64,000 nucleotides of DNA from Ameyamaea chiangmaiensis (GTDB lineage: Bacteria > Pseudomonadota > Alphaproteobacteria > Acetobacterales > Acetobacteraceae): contig NZ_BAPT01000057.1 in assembly GCF_025995235.1 (NCBI RefSeq), forward strand, positions 136,970-200,969, in the 5' to 3' direction. The notes below the pieces were generated by a model that did not search any database, was not told the origin of the DNA, and saw only the letters and a program-made list of their open reading frames with translations. Below, piece by piece: positions 1 through 7,894 of this stretch. The first letter of the stretch is position 1. Each line of letters begins with the position of its first letter. Made by a program: the position numbers and the translations under genes.

Positions 1-1
1 C

Positions 2-715
2 ACCCGTCCGGATGCGCAGGCAATCCTGGCGGCGTGCTGGGCGCTGGCCGACAAGGTCGGCGCTCTGACCCCCGACTGGCACGGCTTCAACGTGCTTCAT
101 ACGGCGGCGTCGCGCGTGGCGGGTCTGGATCTCGGTTTCCTGCCCGGCGCGGGCGGTCGCACGGCGGCCGGCATGATGAGCGGCGGTGTCGATGTCCTGT
201 GGCTGCTGGGTGCGGACGAGATGGACATGCACCGGATCGGGCCCGAAACCTTCGTGATCTATCAGGGGCATCACGGCGACGCGGGTGCGGCACGTGCGGA
301 CGTCATCCTGCCCGGCGCCGCCTACACCGAGAAATCTGGCACTTACGTCAACACCGAGGGGCGGGTGCAGCGCAGTTTTCAGGCGGTGTTCCCGCCGGGC
401 GACGCGCGCGAAGACTGGCGAATACTGCGCGCTCTGTCGGAGACGCTGGGGCATGCGCTGCCGTTCGATACGCTGGACGCGCTGCGCGCGCGGATGGAGG
501 CCGAGCACCCGGTACTGGCACGTCTGGATACGGCGCCGCGTTTCGGCGGGGCAGGGTTGGCGGCCCCGGCCGCGGAGGGTGCCATCGGATCGGAGCCTTT
601 CCATCCGGTGATCGCGGATTATTACGAGACGAACGCGGTCAGCCGCGCCAGTCCGACCATGGCCGAGTGTTCGCGCGTCTATGCGCGCCCGGCTCTGGTG
701 CAAGCGGCGGAGTAA
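2..715 (+). CDS. nuoG: NADH-quinone oxidoreductase subunit G, C-terminal part (truncated by window start)
   Basis: Open from the first bases in the frame that ends at TAA 713-715, so only the last 237 or so residues are present. The visible part has the late molybdopterin-oxidoreductase-like region of NuoG (DVLWLLGADE, then ADVILPGAAYTEKSGTYVN, then an EGRVQ stretch). NuoG carries iron-sulfur clusters in the peripheral arm of complex I. The N-terminal cluster domains lie outside the window. It is followed 4 bases later by nuoH in the same operon. Identification is firm from both sequence and gene order. Confidence 0.93.
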   Translation, partial: TRPDAQAILAACWALADKVGALTPDWHGFNVLHTAASRVAGLDLGFLPGAGGRTAAGMMSGGVDVLWLLGADEMDMHRIGPETFVIYQGHHGDAGAARADVILPGAAYTEKSGTYVNTEGRVQRSFQAVFPPGDAREDWRILRALSETLGHALPFDTLDALRARMEAEHPVLARLDTAPRFGGAGLAAPAAEGAIGSEPFHPVIADYYETNAVSRASPTMAECSRVYARPALVQAAE

Positions 716-719
716 GGAC

Positions 720-1757
720 GTGATCGCGACGCTTTCGAACTTCCTGTTTCACACGATGCTCGGCCATGTTGTGCTGGTGGCGCTCGAGACGCTTGCGGTG
801 CTGGTGCCGCTGCTGCTGGGCGTTGCCTATCTGACGCTGGCCGAGCGCAAGGTGATGGCGGCCATGCAGTTGCGCAAGGGGCCGAACGTCAACGGACCGT
901 TCGGCGTCCTTCAGGCCTTTGCCGACGCCATCAAGATGCTAACCAAGGAGACGGTGATCCCGTCCGGCGCGAACCGTTTTCTGTTCCTGTTCGCACCCTT
1001 CCTGACTTTTTCGCTGGCGATGGTGGCGTGGGCGGTGATCCCGACCGGCAACGGGATCGCCGTGGCGGACATCAATGTCGGCGTTCTCTATCTGCTGGCG
1101 ATCTCCTCGCTGGGGGTTTACGGCATTCTGATCGCCGGCTGGGCCTCGAACTCGAAGTATGCGTTTCTCGGCGGGTTGCGCTCGGCGGCCCAGATGGTGT
1201 CGTACGAGGTGTCGATTGGCCTGATCATCGTCTCGGTCCTTCTGGCGGTCGGCAGCCTGAACCTGAATGATATCGTGCTGGCACAGCGGCATGTCTGGTT
1301 CTGCCTGCCGATGTTTCCGATGTTCATCCTGTTCTTCATTTCGGCATTGGCAGAAACCAATCGCGCGCCGTTCGATCTGCCGGAAGGCGAGAGCGAACTG
1401 GTGGCCGGCTTCTTCGTGGAATATTCGGCGCTGGCGTTCGGCCTGTTCTTCCTAGGCGAATACGCGAACATGTTCCTGATGTCGGGCATGACCAGCATCC
1501 TGTTTCTGGGTGGCTGGCTGCCGCCCGTCGGTATTGCGCCGTTCACGTGGATTCCCGGCCCGATCTGGCTGATCGTGAAGATCCTGTTCTGCCTGTTCTG
1601 CTTCATCTGGGTGCGCGCGACGTTCCCGCGCTATCGCTATGATCAGCTGATGCGTCTGGGGTGGAAGGTGTTCCTGCCGCTGTCGCTGGCATGGATGATC
1701 GGCACGGCGGGCTTCCTGATGGCAACCGGGCTGCTGCCCCACCAAGGAGTAAGCTGA
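720..1757 (+). CDS. nuoH: NADH-quinone oxidoreductase subunit H (membrane)
   Basis: 345 aa, multi-spanning membrane subunit at the quinone site and joint between arms of complex I. Family signatures are visible: LAERKVMAAMQLRKGPN near residue 40 and the loop ETNRAPFDLPEGESELVAGF. I chose GTG 720 because it lies 4 bases after the nuoG stop with TAAGGA as ribosome binding site; a first ATG at 756 would cut into the first helix. The stop overlaps the nuoI start (TGATG), so the two are translationally coupled. Confidence 0.96.
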   Translation: MIATLSNFLFHTMLGHVVLVALETLAVLVPLLLGVAYLTLAERKVMAAMQLRKGPNVNGPFGVLQAFADAIKMLTKETVIPSGANRFLFLFAPFLTFSLAMVAWAVIPTGNGIAVADINVGVLYLLAISSLGVYGILIAGWASNSKYAFLGGLRSAAQMVSYEVSIGLIIVSVLLAVGSLNLNDIVLAQRHVWFCLPMFPMFILFFISALAETNRAPFDLPEGESELVAGFFVEYSALAFGLFFLGEYANMFLMSGMTSILFLGGWLPPVGIAPFTWIPGPIWLIVKILFCLFCFIWVRATFPRYRYDQLMRLGWKVFLPLSLAWMIGTAGFLMATGLLPHQGVS

Positions 1758-2245
1758 TGGGTGCTCTCGAGAAGACGGTCCGCACCTTTCTGCTGACCGA
1801 GCTTCTGTCCGGTATGGGCCAGACGCTCAAGGCATTCTTCGCGCCCAAGGCGACGATCAACTACCCCTACGAGAAGGGGCCGCTGTCGCCGCGTTTTCGT
1901 GGCGAGCACGCGCTGCGTCGTTATCCCAATGGGGAAGAGCGGTGCATCGCCTGCAAGTTGTGCGAGGCGACATGCCCCGCCGAGGCCATCACCATTGAGG
2001 CCGAGCCTCGTGACGACGGCTCGCGCCGGACCACGCGCTATGACATCGACATGGTGAAGTGCATCTATTGCGGTCTGTGCGAGGAAGCCTGCCCGGTCGA
2101 TGCGATCGTCGAAGGGCCAAACTACGAGTTCGCGACCGAAACGCGCGAGGAGCTTCTCTATAACAAGGAGAAGCTGCTGGCCAACGGTGACCGGTGGGAA
2201 AGCCTGCTGGCACGGCGTCTCGAACTCGACGCGCCGTATCGTTGA
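1757..2245 (+). CDS. nuoI: NADH-quinone oxidoreductase subunit I (2x[4Fe-4S])
   Basis: 162 aa, carries iron-sulfur clusters N6a and N6b that lead electrons to N2. Two ferredoxin motifs are visible: cysteines 63, 66, 69, 73 and 102, 105, 108, 112 (CIACKLCEATCP and CIYCGLCEEACP). ATG 1757 overlaps the nuoH stop and has AAGGAG at 1744-1749. Full length for the family. Confidence 0.97.
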   Translation: MGALEKTVRTFLLTELLSGMGQTLKAFFAPKATINYPYEKGPLSPRFRGEHALRRYPNGEERCIACKLCEATCPAEAITIEAEPRDDGSRRTTRYDIDMVKCIYCGLCEEACPVDAIVEGPNYEFATETREELLYNKEKLLANGDRWESLLARRLELDAPYR

Positions 2246-2331
2246 CAGGGTGATTCTATGATGATCGTCGCGATGCGGTGTCTTCAAACGGCCGGGCGCC
2301 CGGCCCCCCACCTGGGGAGGGAAATGGCCCG

Positions 2332-3039
2332 ATGACGGCTCTCGTTTTCTATGTCTTCGCCACCATTCTGGTCCTGTCGGCCACGATGGTGATCAGCGCG
2401 CGCAACCCGGTTCATTCGGTGCTGTTCCTGATCCTAGGCTTCTTCAACGCAGCGGGGCTGTTCCTTTTGGCCGGCGCCGAGTTTCTGGCGATGCTTCTGA
2501 TCATCGTCTATGTCGGCGCGGTGGCGGTGCTGTTCCTGTTCGTGGTCATGATGCTCGACATTCGCGTCAGCGAGGCACGTGAGGGATTGCAGCGTTACGC
2601 CCCGTTTGGGGCCGCTGTGGGAGCGGTCCTGTTTGCCGAACTTATTCTTGCCTTCGGCCATTGGCGTATCGCCCCGGCGATCGACGCCGTGCCGCATCTC
2701 GGACAGGCCGCGGGCGAGACCAATACCGCCGCGCTGGGTGATCTGATCTACACGCACTACGTGCTGTTGTTCCAGGCCTGCGGCCTGGTGCTGCTGGTCG
2801 CGATGATCGGTGCGATCGTGCTGACGCTGCGCGAACGTCCGACCGGCCGTCGGCAGGATATCGAACGCCAGCATGCCCGCACCGTGGCGGACACGCTTGA
2901 ACTGCGTCGTCTGCCGCTCGGGCGGAGTGTGCGCGAACTTGGCGGCTTCGCACGTCCGACATCCTACAGCGAGGCGGCCGCCAAGGGGTCCTACGATCCC
3001 CACGCGCCGGTTCTGAGCGATGAGTCCAGGGGGGAGTGA
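2332..3039 (+). CDS. nuoJ: NADH-quinone oxidoreductase subunit J (membrane)
   Basis: 235 aa membrane subunit of complex I. The core helices match NuoJ (SARNPVHSVLFLILGFFNAA, then a run of LLIIVYVGAVAVLFLFVVMML). ATG 2332 follows GGGGAGGG; an upstream in-frame start would add a proline-rich non-family segment. The C-terminal tail beyond about residue 170 is hydrophilic and basic, as in alphaproteobacterial NuoJ. About 86 bases separate it from nuoI, the largest gap in the visible operon. Confidence 0.95.
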   Translation: MTALVFYVFATILVLSATMVISARNPVHSVLFLILGFFNAAGLFLLAGAEFLAMLLIIVYVGAVAVLFLFVVMMLDIRVSEAREGLQRYAPFGAAVGAVLFAELILAFGHWRIAPAIDAVPHLGQAAGETNTAALGDLIYTHYVLLFQACGLVLLVAMIGAIVLTLRERPTGRRQDIERQHARTVADTLELRRLPLGRSVRELGGFARPTSYSEAAAKGSYDPHAPVLSDESRGE

Positions 3040-3043
3040 CACG

Positions 3044-3367
3044 ATGACGCATGATCTCGGCGGGGTCGGTCTGGGCCCCTATCTGACCGTCAGTGCCATC
3101 CTTCTGGTGCTCGGCGTGTTCGGCATCTTTCTGAACCGCAAGAACATCATCATCATTCTGATGTCGATGGAGCTGATCCTGCTGTCGGCAAACCTGAATT
3201 TCGTCGCGTTCTCGTCGGCTTTGGGTGATCTGTCCGGGCAGGTGTTCACGTTGTTCGTCCTGACGATCGCCGCGGCGGAAGCGGCCATCGGACTGGCGAT
3301 CGTCACAGTGTTCTTCCGCAATCGCGGCTCGATCCAGGTCGAGGACGTGACGATGATGAAGGGTTGA
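3044..3367 (+). CDS. nuoK: NADH-quinone oxidoreductase subunit K (membrane)
   Basis: 107 aa with three transmembrane helices, the usual size. NuoK signatures include GIFLNRKNIIIILMSMELI with the conserved membrane glutamate (MSMELIL), and the second glutamate region AAAEAAIGLAI. ATG 3044 sits 4 bases after the nuoJ stop with GGGGGGAG upstream. It takes part in proton translocation. Confidence 0.96.
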   Translation: MTHDLGGVGLGPYLTVSAILLVLGVFGIFLNRKNIIIILMSMELILLSANLNFVAFSSALGDLSGQVFTLFVLTIAAAEAAIGLAIVTVFFRNRGSIQVEDVTMMKG

Positions 3368-3372
3368 GGGGC

Positions 3373-5316
3373 ATGACAAGTTCAGCCGCGATTTTTGCAA
3401 TCGCCGTTCTGGCCCCGCTGGGCGGATCGCTGATTGCGGGCTTGTTCGGCCGTATCATTGGTGATCGTCCGGCCCAGGCCATAACCATTGGTCTGATGGC
3501 TGCGGCCTGCGCCTCCGCCATCGCGACGCTGTTCAGCGGCGTGCCGCAGGACATGGGCACGGCCGTCGTGTCCCTGGGCCACTGGATCGACGCGGGCGGG
3601 TTCCACGCCAACTGGTCGCTGCGGGCGGATATGCTCTCGCTGAGCATGGTGGCGATGGTGACCACCATTTCGCTGTGCGTTCACATTTACAGTGTCGGGT
3701 ACATGAACCACGAGGAGATGCCGACCTATCGGTTCTTTTCGTATCTGTCGCTGTTCACCTTCGCGATGCTGATGCTGGTTACGTCGAACGACCTGATCCA
3801 GCTTTTCTTCGGCTGGGAAGGAGTGGGCCTCGTGTCCTATCTCCTGATTGGCTACTGGTATGACAAGCCCAGTGCGGTGGCCGCTGCGATCAAGGCCTTC
3901 GTGGTCAACCGCGTGGCGGACCTGTTTTTTCTGGTTGGTATCGCGCTGCTGTTCCTCCAGTTCGGTTCGGTGACATACGACAATATCTTTGCCGTCGTGC
4001 CGGCCCAGGTGGGGGCGACCTATCATCTGTTCGGTACTGACTGGCCTGTCTTCGAGGTGATCGGCACGCTTCTGTTCATCGGCGCGATGGGCAAGTCGGC
4101 GCAGCTCTTCCTGCACACGTGGCTGCCCGACGCCATGGAAGGCCCGACGCCGGTATCGGCGCTGATTCATGCCGCGACGATGGTTACCGCCGGTGTGTTC
4201 CTGATGGCCCGGATGTCGCCGCTGCTTGAATTCGCGCCGGGTACGAAGACGCTGATCGTGCTGATCGGTGGCACGACCTGCTTCTTTGCCGCGACCGTCG
4301 GGCTGGTCCAGCCGGACATCAAGCGCACGATCGCCTATTCGACCTGTTCGCAGCTTGGCTACATGTTCATGGCGGCCGGTGTCGGCGTGTATCAGGCGTC
4401 GATCTTCCATCTGACGACGCACGCCTTTTTCAAGGCGCTTCTGTTCCTGGGCGCGGGCTCGGTCATCCATGCGATCCATGGCGAGCAGGACATGTTCAGG
4501 ATGGGTGGCCTGTGGCGCAAGATCCCCTTCACCTATGCGGTGATGTGGATCGGATCGCTGGCCCTCGCCGGGGTGTTCCCGTTCGCGGGCTACTGGTCCA
4601 AGGACGGAATCCTCGAAGCCATGTGGGCAGCCCAGAGCGGTCCGGCGACCTATGGCTGGGCAATGGGCGTTGTGACGGCGTTCATCACGGCGCTTTATAG
4701 CTGGCGTCTGATTTTCCTGGTGTTCCACGGCACGCCGCGCGACGCGCACCTAAGCGAGCACGCGCATGAGGGCGGGATCGCGATCGTGTTGCCTCTGGGT
4801 ATCCTGGGTGTCGGTGCCGTGCTTGCCGGTGTGTTGCTGGACCGGTTCTATATCGGCACGGCTCAGGCGCAGTTCTGGCAGGGCTCGATCGTCAATGGCG
4901 CGGGCGCGGCGGTCATGAACCGCATGGAAGAGGTTCCGGGCCTGATCGCGCTGGCGCCTTCGATCGCCGGCCTGCTGGGTATCGCGGTCGCGTATCTTGC
5001 TTACATGGCGCGGCCCGAGCTGCCGGCGTCCCTCGCACGGTCGTTGCGGCCGGTGTACCTGTTCCTGTTGAACAAATGGTATTTCGACGAGCTTTATGAC
5101 GTGCTCTTCGTCCGTCCCTATCGCGCCCTGGCGCGCATCCTGTGGAAGGGCGCGGATGAGGGGGTCGTCGAGCAGGTGCCCGTCGGTCTTGCCCGCCTGA
5201 CCGTCGGCACCGCGGTGCAGGCGGCCCGCACGCAGAGCGGCTCGATCGCCATCTATGCTTTCACCATGCTGATCGGCCTCGTGGTTCTGACGACCACGCT
5301 GCTGTTCGTCCATTGA
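3373..5316 (+). CDS. nuoL: NADH-quinone oxidoreductase subunit L (antiporter-like proton pump)
   Basis: 647 aa, distal proton-pumping subunit of the membrane arm. Motifs seen are GWEGVGLVSYLLIGYW with the conserved glutamate, LFLHTWLPDAMEGPTPVSAL, and LVQPDIKRTIAYSTCSQLGY. The long C-terminal part corresponds to the lateral helix that normally runs along NuoM and NuoN. ATG 3373 is preceded by TTGAGGGGC; a TTG at 3364 is possible but less likely. The next gene is nuoN, not nuoM, which is unusual (see findings). Confidence 0.96.
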   Translation: MTSSAAIFAIAVLAPLGGSLIAGLFGRIIGDRPAQAITIGLMAAACASAIATLFSGVPQDMGTAVVSLGHWIDAGGFHANWSLRADMLSLSMVAMVTTISLCVHIYSVGYMNHEEMPTYRFFSYLSLFTFAMLMLVTSNDLIQLFFGWEGVGLVSYLLIGYWYDKPSAVAAAIKAFVVNRVADLFFLVGIALLFLQFGSVTYDNIFAVVPAQVGATYHLFGTDWPVFEVIGTLLFIGAMGKSAQLFLHTWLPDAMEGPTPVSALIHAATMVTAGVFLMARMSPLLEFAPGTKTLIVLIGGTTCFFAATVGLVQPDIKRTIAYSTCSQLGYMFMAAGVGVYQASIFHLTTHAFFKALLFLGAGSVIHAIHGEQDMFRMGGLWRKIPFTYAVMWIGSLALAGVFPFAGYWSKDGILEAMWAAQSGPATYGWAMGVVTAFITALYSWRLIFLVFHGTPRDAHLSEHAHEGGIAIVLPLGILGVGAVLAGVLLDRFYIGTAQAQFWQGSIVNGAGAAVMNRMEEVPGLIALAPSIAGLLGIAVAYLAYMARPELPASLARSLRPVYLFLLNKWYFDELYDVLFVRPYRALARILWKGADEGVVEQVPVGLARLTVGTAVQAARTQSGSIAIYAFTMLIGLVVLTTTLLFVH

Positions 5317-5350
5317 TCGCCCACGTAGCGGGCCGAGGCAGGTTGACGTC

Positions 5351-6778
5351 ATGAACTGGATCATCGCCTTTCCGGAGCTTGTGCTCACTCTCTGCGGGCT
5401 TGTCATTCTGACCGTCGGAGTGGTGCAGAAAAAGTCGACCAATCCGTTTGCGGCGTGCTCGATGCTGACCATCGCGGCCTTTGCGATCACGGGCTTTCTG
5501 GTGACCGTGTCGCCCGACGGAAGCGGTTATGAGCACGTGTTCGTCAATGACGGCTTCGCGCGGTTCATGAAGGTGCTATCGCTGATCGGGGGGGCGCTCG
5601 CCACGATCATGACGCTTTCGTATCGCGGCACGTCAGGCGGCGGCCGGTTCGAACTGCCGGTGCTGATCCTGTTCTCGACGATCGGCACCATGCTGATGGC
5701 GTCGTCGGACAATATGATGACCCTGTTCGTCGGGCTGGAGCTGTCGTCGCTGGCGATCTACATCCTGTGCGCGTTCGACCGCGATTCCGTGGTGTCGTCG
5801 GAATCGGGCCTCAAGTATTTCATTCTCGGATCATTGGCGTCCGGCCTGCTTCTGTATGGGATTTCGCTGACCTACGGGTATGGCGGCACGATGGAATACG
5901 GGGCGATACGCACCGTCCTGATCCAGTCGGGCGGTGCGTCGCTCGGTCTGATGCTCGGGATCGTGTTCCTGATCGCGGGCCTTGCCTTCAAGCTGTCGGC
6001 CGTGCCGTTCCACATGTGGACGCCCGATGTCTATCAGGGGGCTCCGACGCCGGTGACGGCCTATCTGGCAGGCGCGCCGAAAATCGCGACGTTCGCCCTG
6101 ATCCTGCGGATCATGGCCGGTCCGTTCGGTGCACTGGCGCCGCAATGGCAACTGCTGATCGAGATGATCTCGGTCCTGTCGATGGTGTTCGGTTCTCTGG
6201 CCGCCATACCGCAGACCAACATCAAGCGTCTGATGGCATATTCATCGATCGGTCATATGGGTTATGCCCTGATGGGTCTGGCGGCGGCGACGCCAGGGGG
6301 CATTCGAGGAACATTGGTCTACCTGACCACCTACCTGTTCATGAACGTGGGTGTCTTCGCCGGTATCGCGGCCATGCGGCGCAAGGGGCACGAGACCACG
6401 GACATCGCCGATCTTTCTGGGCTGGGGCGCACGTCGCCCGGATTGGCGCTGATGATGGCGATCTTCATGTTCAGCATGCTGGGGATGCCCCCGACAGCCG
6501 GTTTCTTCGGCAAGCTCATGGTGTTTTCCGCTGCTTACGGCGCCGGGCTGTATGGTCTGCTGGCGATCGGGGCGATCACCAGCGCGATCGGCGCGTATTA
6601 TTACCTGCGTATCGTCAAGGTGATGTATTTCGATGCCTCGGCACCCGCGTTCGACACGCGGTCGCCGTCCCTCGCGTTCCTGTCGGTCAGCATGGGCATC
6701 GTGACCGCGCTGTTCGTCCTGGTCCTTGGTCCTGTGACCAGCGCCGCCCAGGCGGCCGCGAGCGCCCTGATTGGCTGA
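5351..6778 (+). CDS. nuoN: NADH-quinone oxidoreductase subunit N (antiporter-like proton pump)
   Basis: 475 aa, antiporter-like subunit next to NuoK and NuoJ in complex I. NuoN rather than NuoM is indicated by FVGLELSSLAIYILCAFDRD, GLAFKLSAVPFHMWTPDVYQ and IPQTNIKRLMAYSSIGHMGY. ATG 5351 is 34 bases after the nuoL stop with GAGGCAGG upstream. It overlaps the start of birA. No trace of nuoM is seen in the 34-base gap. Confidence 0.96.
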   Translation: MNWIIAFPELVLTLCGLVILTVGVVQKKSTNPFAACSMLTIAAFAITGFLVTVSPDGSGYEHVFVNDGFARFMKVLSLIGGALATIMTLSYRGTSGGGRFELPVLILFSTIGTMLMASSDNMMTLFVGLELSSLAIYILCAFDRDSVVSSESGLKYFILGSLASGLLLYGISLTYGYGGTMEYGAIRTVLIQSGGASLGLMLGIVFLIAGLAFKLSAVPFHMWTPDVYQGAPTPVTAYLAGAPKIATFALILRIMAGPFGALAPQWQLLIEMISVLSMVFGSLAAIPQTNIKRLMAYSSIGHMGYALMGLAAATPGGIRGTLVYLTTYLFMNVGVFAGIAAMRRKGHETTDIADLSGLGRTSPGLALMMAIFMFSMLGMPPTAGFFGKLMVFSAAYGAGLYGLLAIGAITSAIGAYYYLRIVKVMYFDASAPAFDTRSPSLAFLSVSMGIVTALFVLVLGPVTSAAQAAASALIG

Positions 6779-7538
6779 GGACGGTCTGGAAGCCACGCTA
6801 TCCCCGCCGGGATGGCGTCTTCAGTGTTACACCGCGCTCGGTTCGACGTCCGATGTCTGCAAGGAGGCGGCGGAACGGGGGGAGGCGGGCGGCCGGGCCG
6901 TGCTGGCCCGTGCACAGACTGCCGCGCGTGCCAGTCGCGGGCGCACCTGGCAGGAGCCGGAGGGTAATCTGGCGCTGTCGGCTCTGCTCCGGCCCCCCGC
7001 TGACGATCAGGCGGGCTACTGGCCGTTCATCGCGGCCCTTGCGTTTCACGACGGTTTGCGGGCCCAGGCCGGCGCGGCGGGGCGTTTGTCGCTCAAATGG
7101 CCCAACGACGTTCTTCTGGACGGTCGCAAGCTGGGCGGGATCCTGATCGAACGCGGGCTGGACGGCGCGGGCACCCCATGGATGGTGATCGGCTTCGGTG
7201 CCAATCTTCGCCATGTGCCTGACGTCCCGGGCCGCTCCGTGGCCTGTCTGGCCGAGACCGGGGCGCGGGCGCCGGACGCCGTGGCCGTCGCGTTGGACGT
7301 GCTACCGGCCCTGACGCGCTGGGAGGCGGTTGCGCGGGAACAGGGCTTCGGCGCCATACGTGCCGAATGGCTCGGCCGTGCGCACCCGATAGGCACGCCG
7401 CTTGCGGTTCGGTGTGGTACTGATTATGTAGAAGGTTCGTTCCAAGGTCTCGACGAGCAGGGGTTTCTGCTTCTTCGGTCGCCGGACGCCGGAATTCTCC
7501 GCATTTCCACGGGGGACGTGCTTCTGCTGGCATCCTGA
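6771..7538 (+). CDS. birA: Biotin--[acetyl-CoA-carboxylase] ligase, catalytic-only type
   Basis: 255 aa enzyme that joins biotin to biotin carboxyl carrier protein via biotinyl-AMP. Visible motifs are the RGRTW adenylate-binding loop near residue 57 and the KWPNDVLLDGRKLGGIL core near residue 108, followed by a C-terminal SH3-like cap. It lacks the N-terminal helix-turn-helix of E. coli BirA, so it should be a ligase without repressor role. TTG 6771 overlaps the nuoN stop by 8 bases; no ATG or GTG in frame fits better, so the start is somewhat uncertain. Confidence 0.88.
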   Translation: MAEDGLEATLSPPGWRLQCYTALGSTSDVCKEAAERGEAGGRAVLARAQTAARASRGRTWQEPEGNLALSALLRPPADDQAGYWPFIAALAFHDGLRAQAGAAGRLSLKWPNDVLLDGRKLGGILIERGLDGAGTPWMVIGFGANLRHVPDVPGRSVACLAETGARAPDAVAVALDVLPALTRWEAVAREQGFGAIRAEWLGRAHPIGTPLAVRCGTDYVEGSFQGLDEQGFLLLRSPDAGILRISTGDVLLLAS

Positions 7539-7557
7539 GGGTGACCCTCTGCCGGCA

Positions 7558-7726
7558 TCACGACCTCGTCGGTTCGTTCGCGGACAGTATCAGCGCATGG
7601 CCATCCGGGTCGGTGCATAGTCGGGGTATGGTCGCCCTCGGGCGCCACAAGCAAAGGGACAGAGGCATTTTCCAGGGCTGCGACGATGACCGTCGAGAGG
7701 ACGCGCACACGATGACGACATGCCAA
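7558..7726 (-). pseudogene. Possible remnant of a VOC/glyoxalase-family gene
   Basis: The 356 bases between birA and RNase J hold no convincing intact gene. On the minus strand one frame reads VAALENASVPLLVAPEGDH and an adjacent frame then reads TDPDGHALILSANE. The second string resembles the C-terminal metal-site strand of glyoxalase/VOC proteins (DPDGHxLxL). This fits a decayed gene with a frameshift, but the match is short and could be chance. The rest of the gap shows nothing I can name. Confidence 0.3.
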
Positions 7727-7894
7727 ATAGGCGCGTTATCGGCCGCTCCGGCTCCGGCCGCAGATCCTGGCAAGGCCGTCGGGACGCAGGCATGTCGTGC
7801 CCGTATTTCACGAGACCAACGTCATTCTGGCGCGACGCTTTTCGTGGCCAGCTGAAGATCACAACAATCGAAATGCAACAACAAAGGACTAACA

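Noticed and set aside
5317..5350. Possible hidden nuoM fragment.
   Set aside because: The gap is only 34 bases and carries just the nuoN ribosome binding site.
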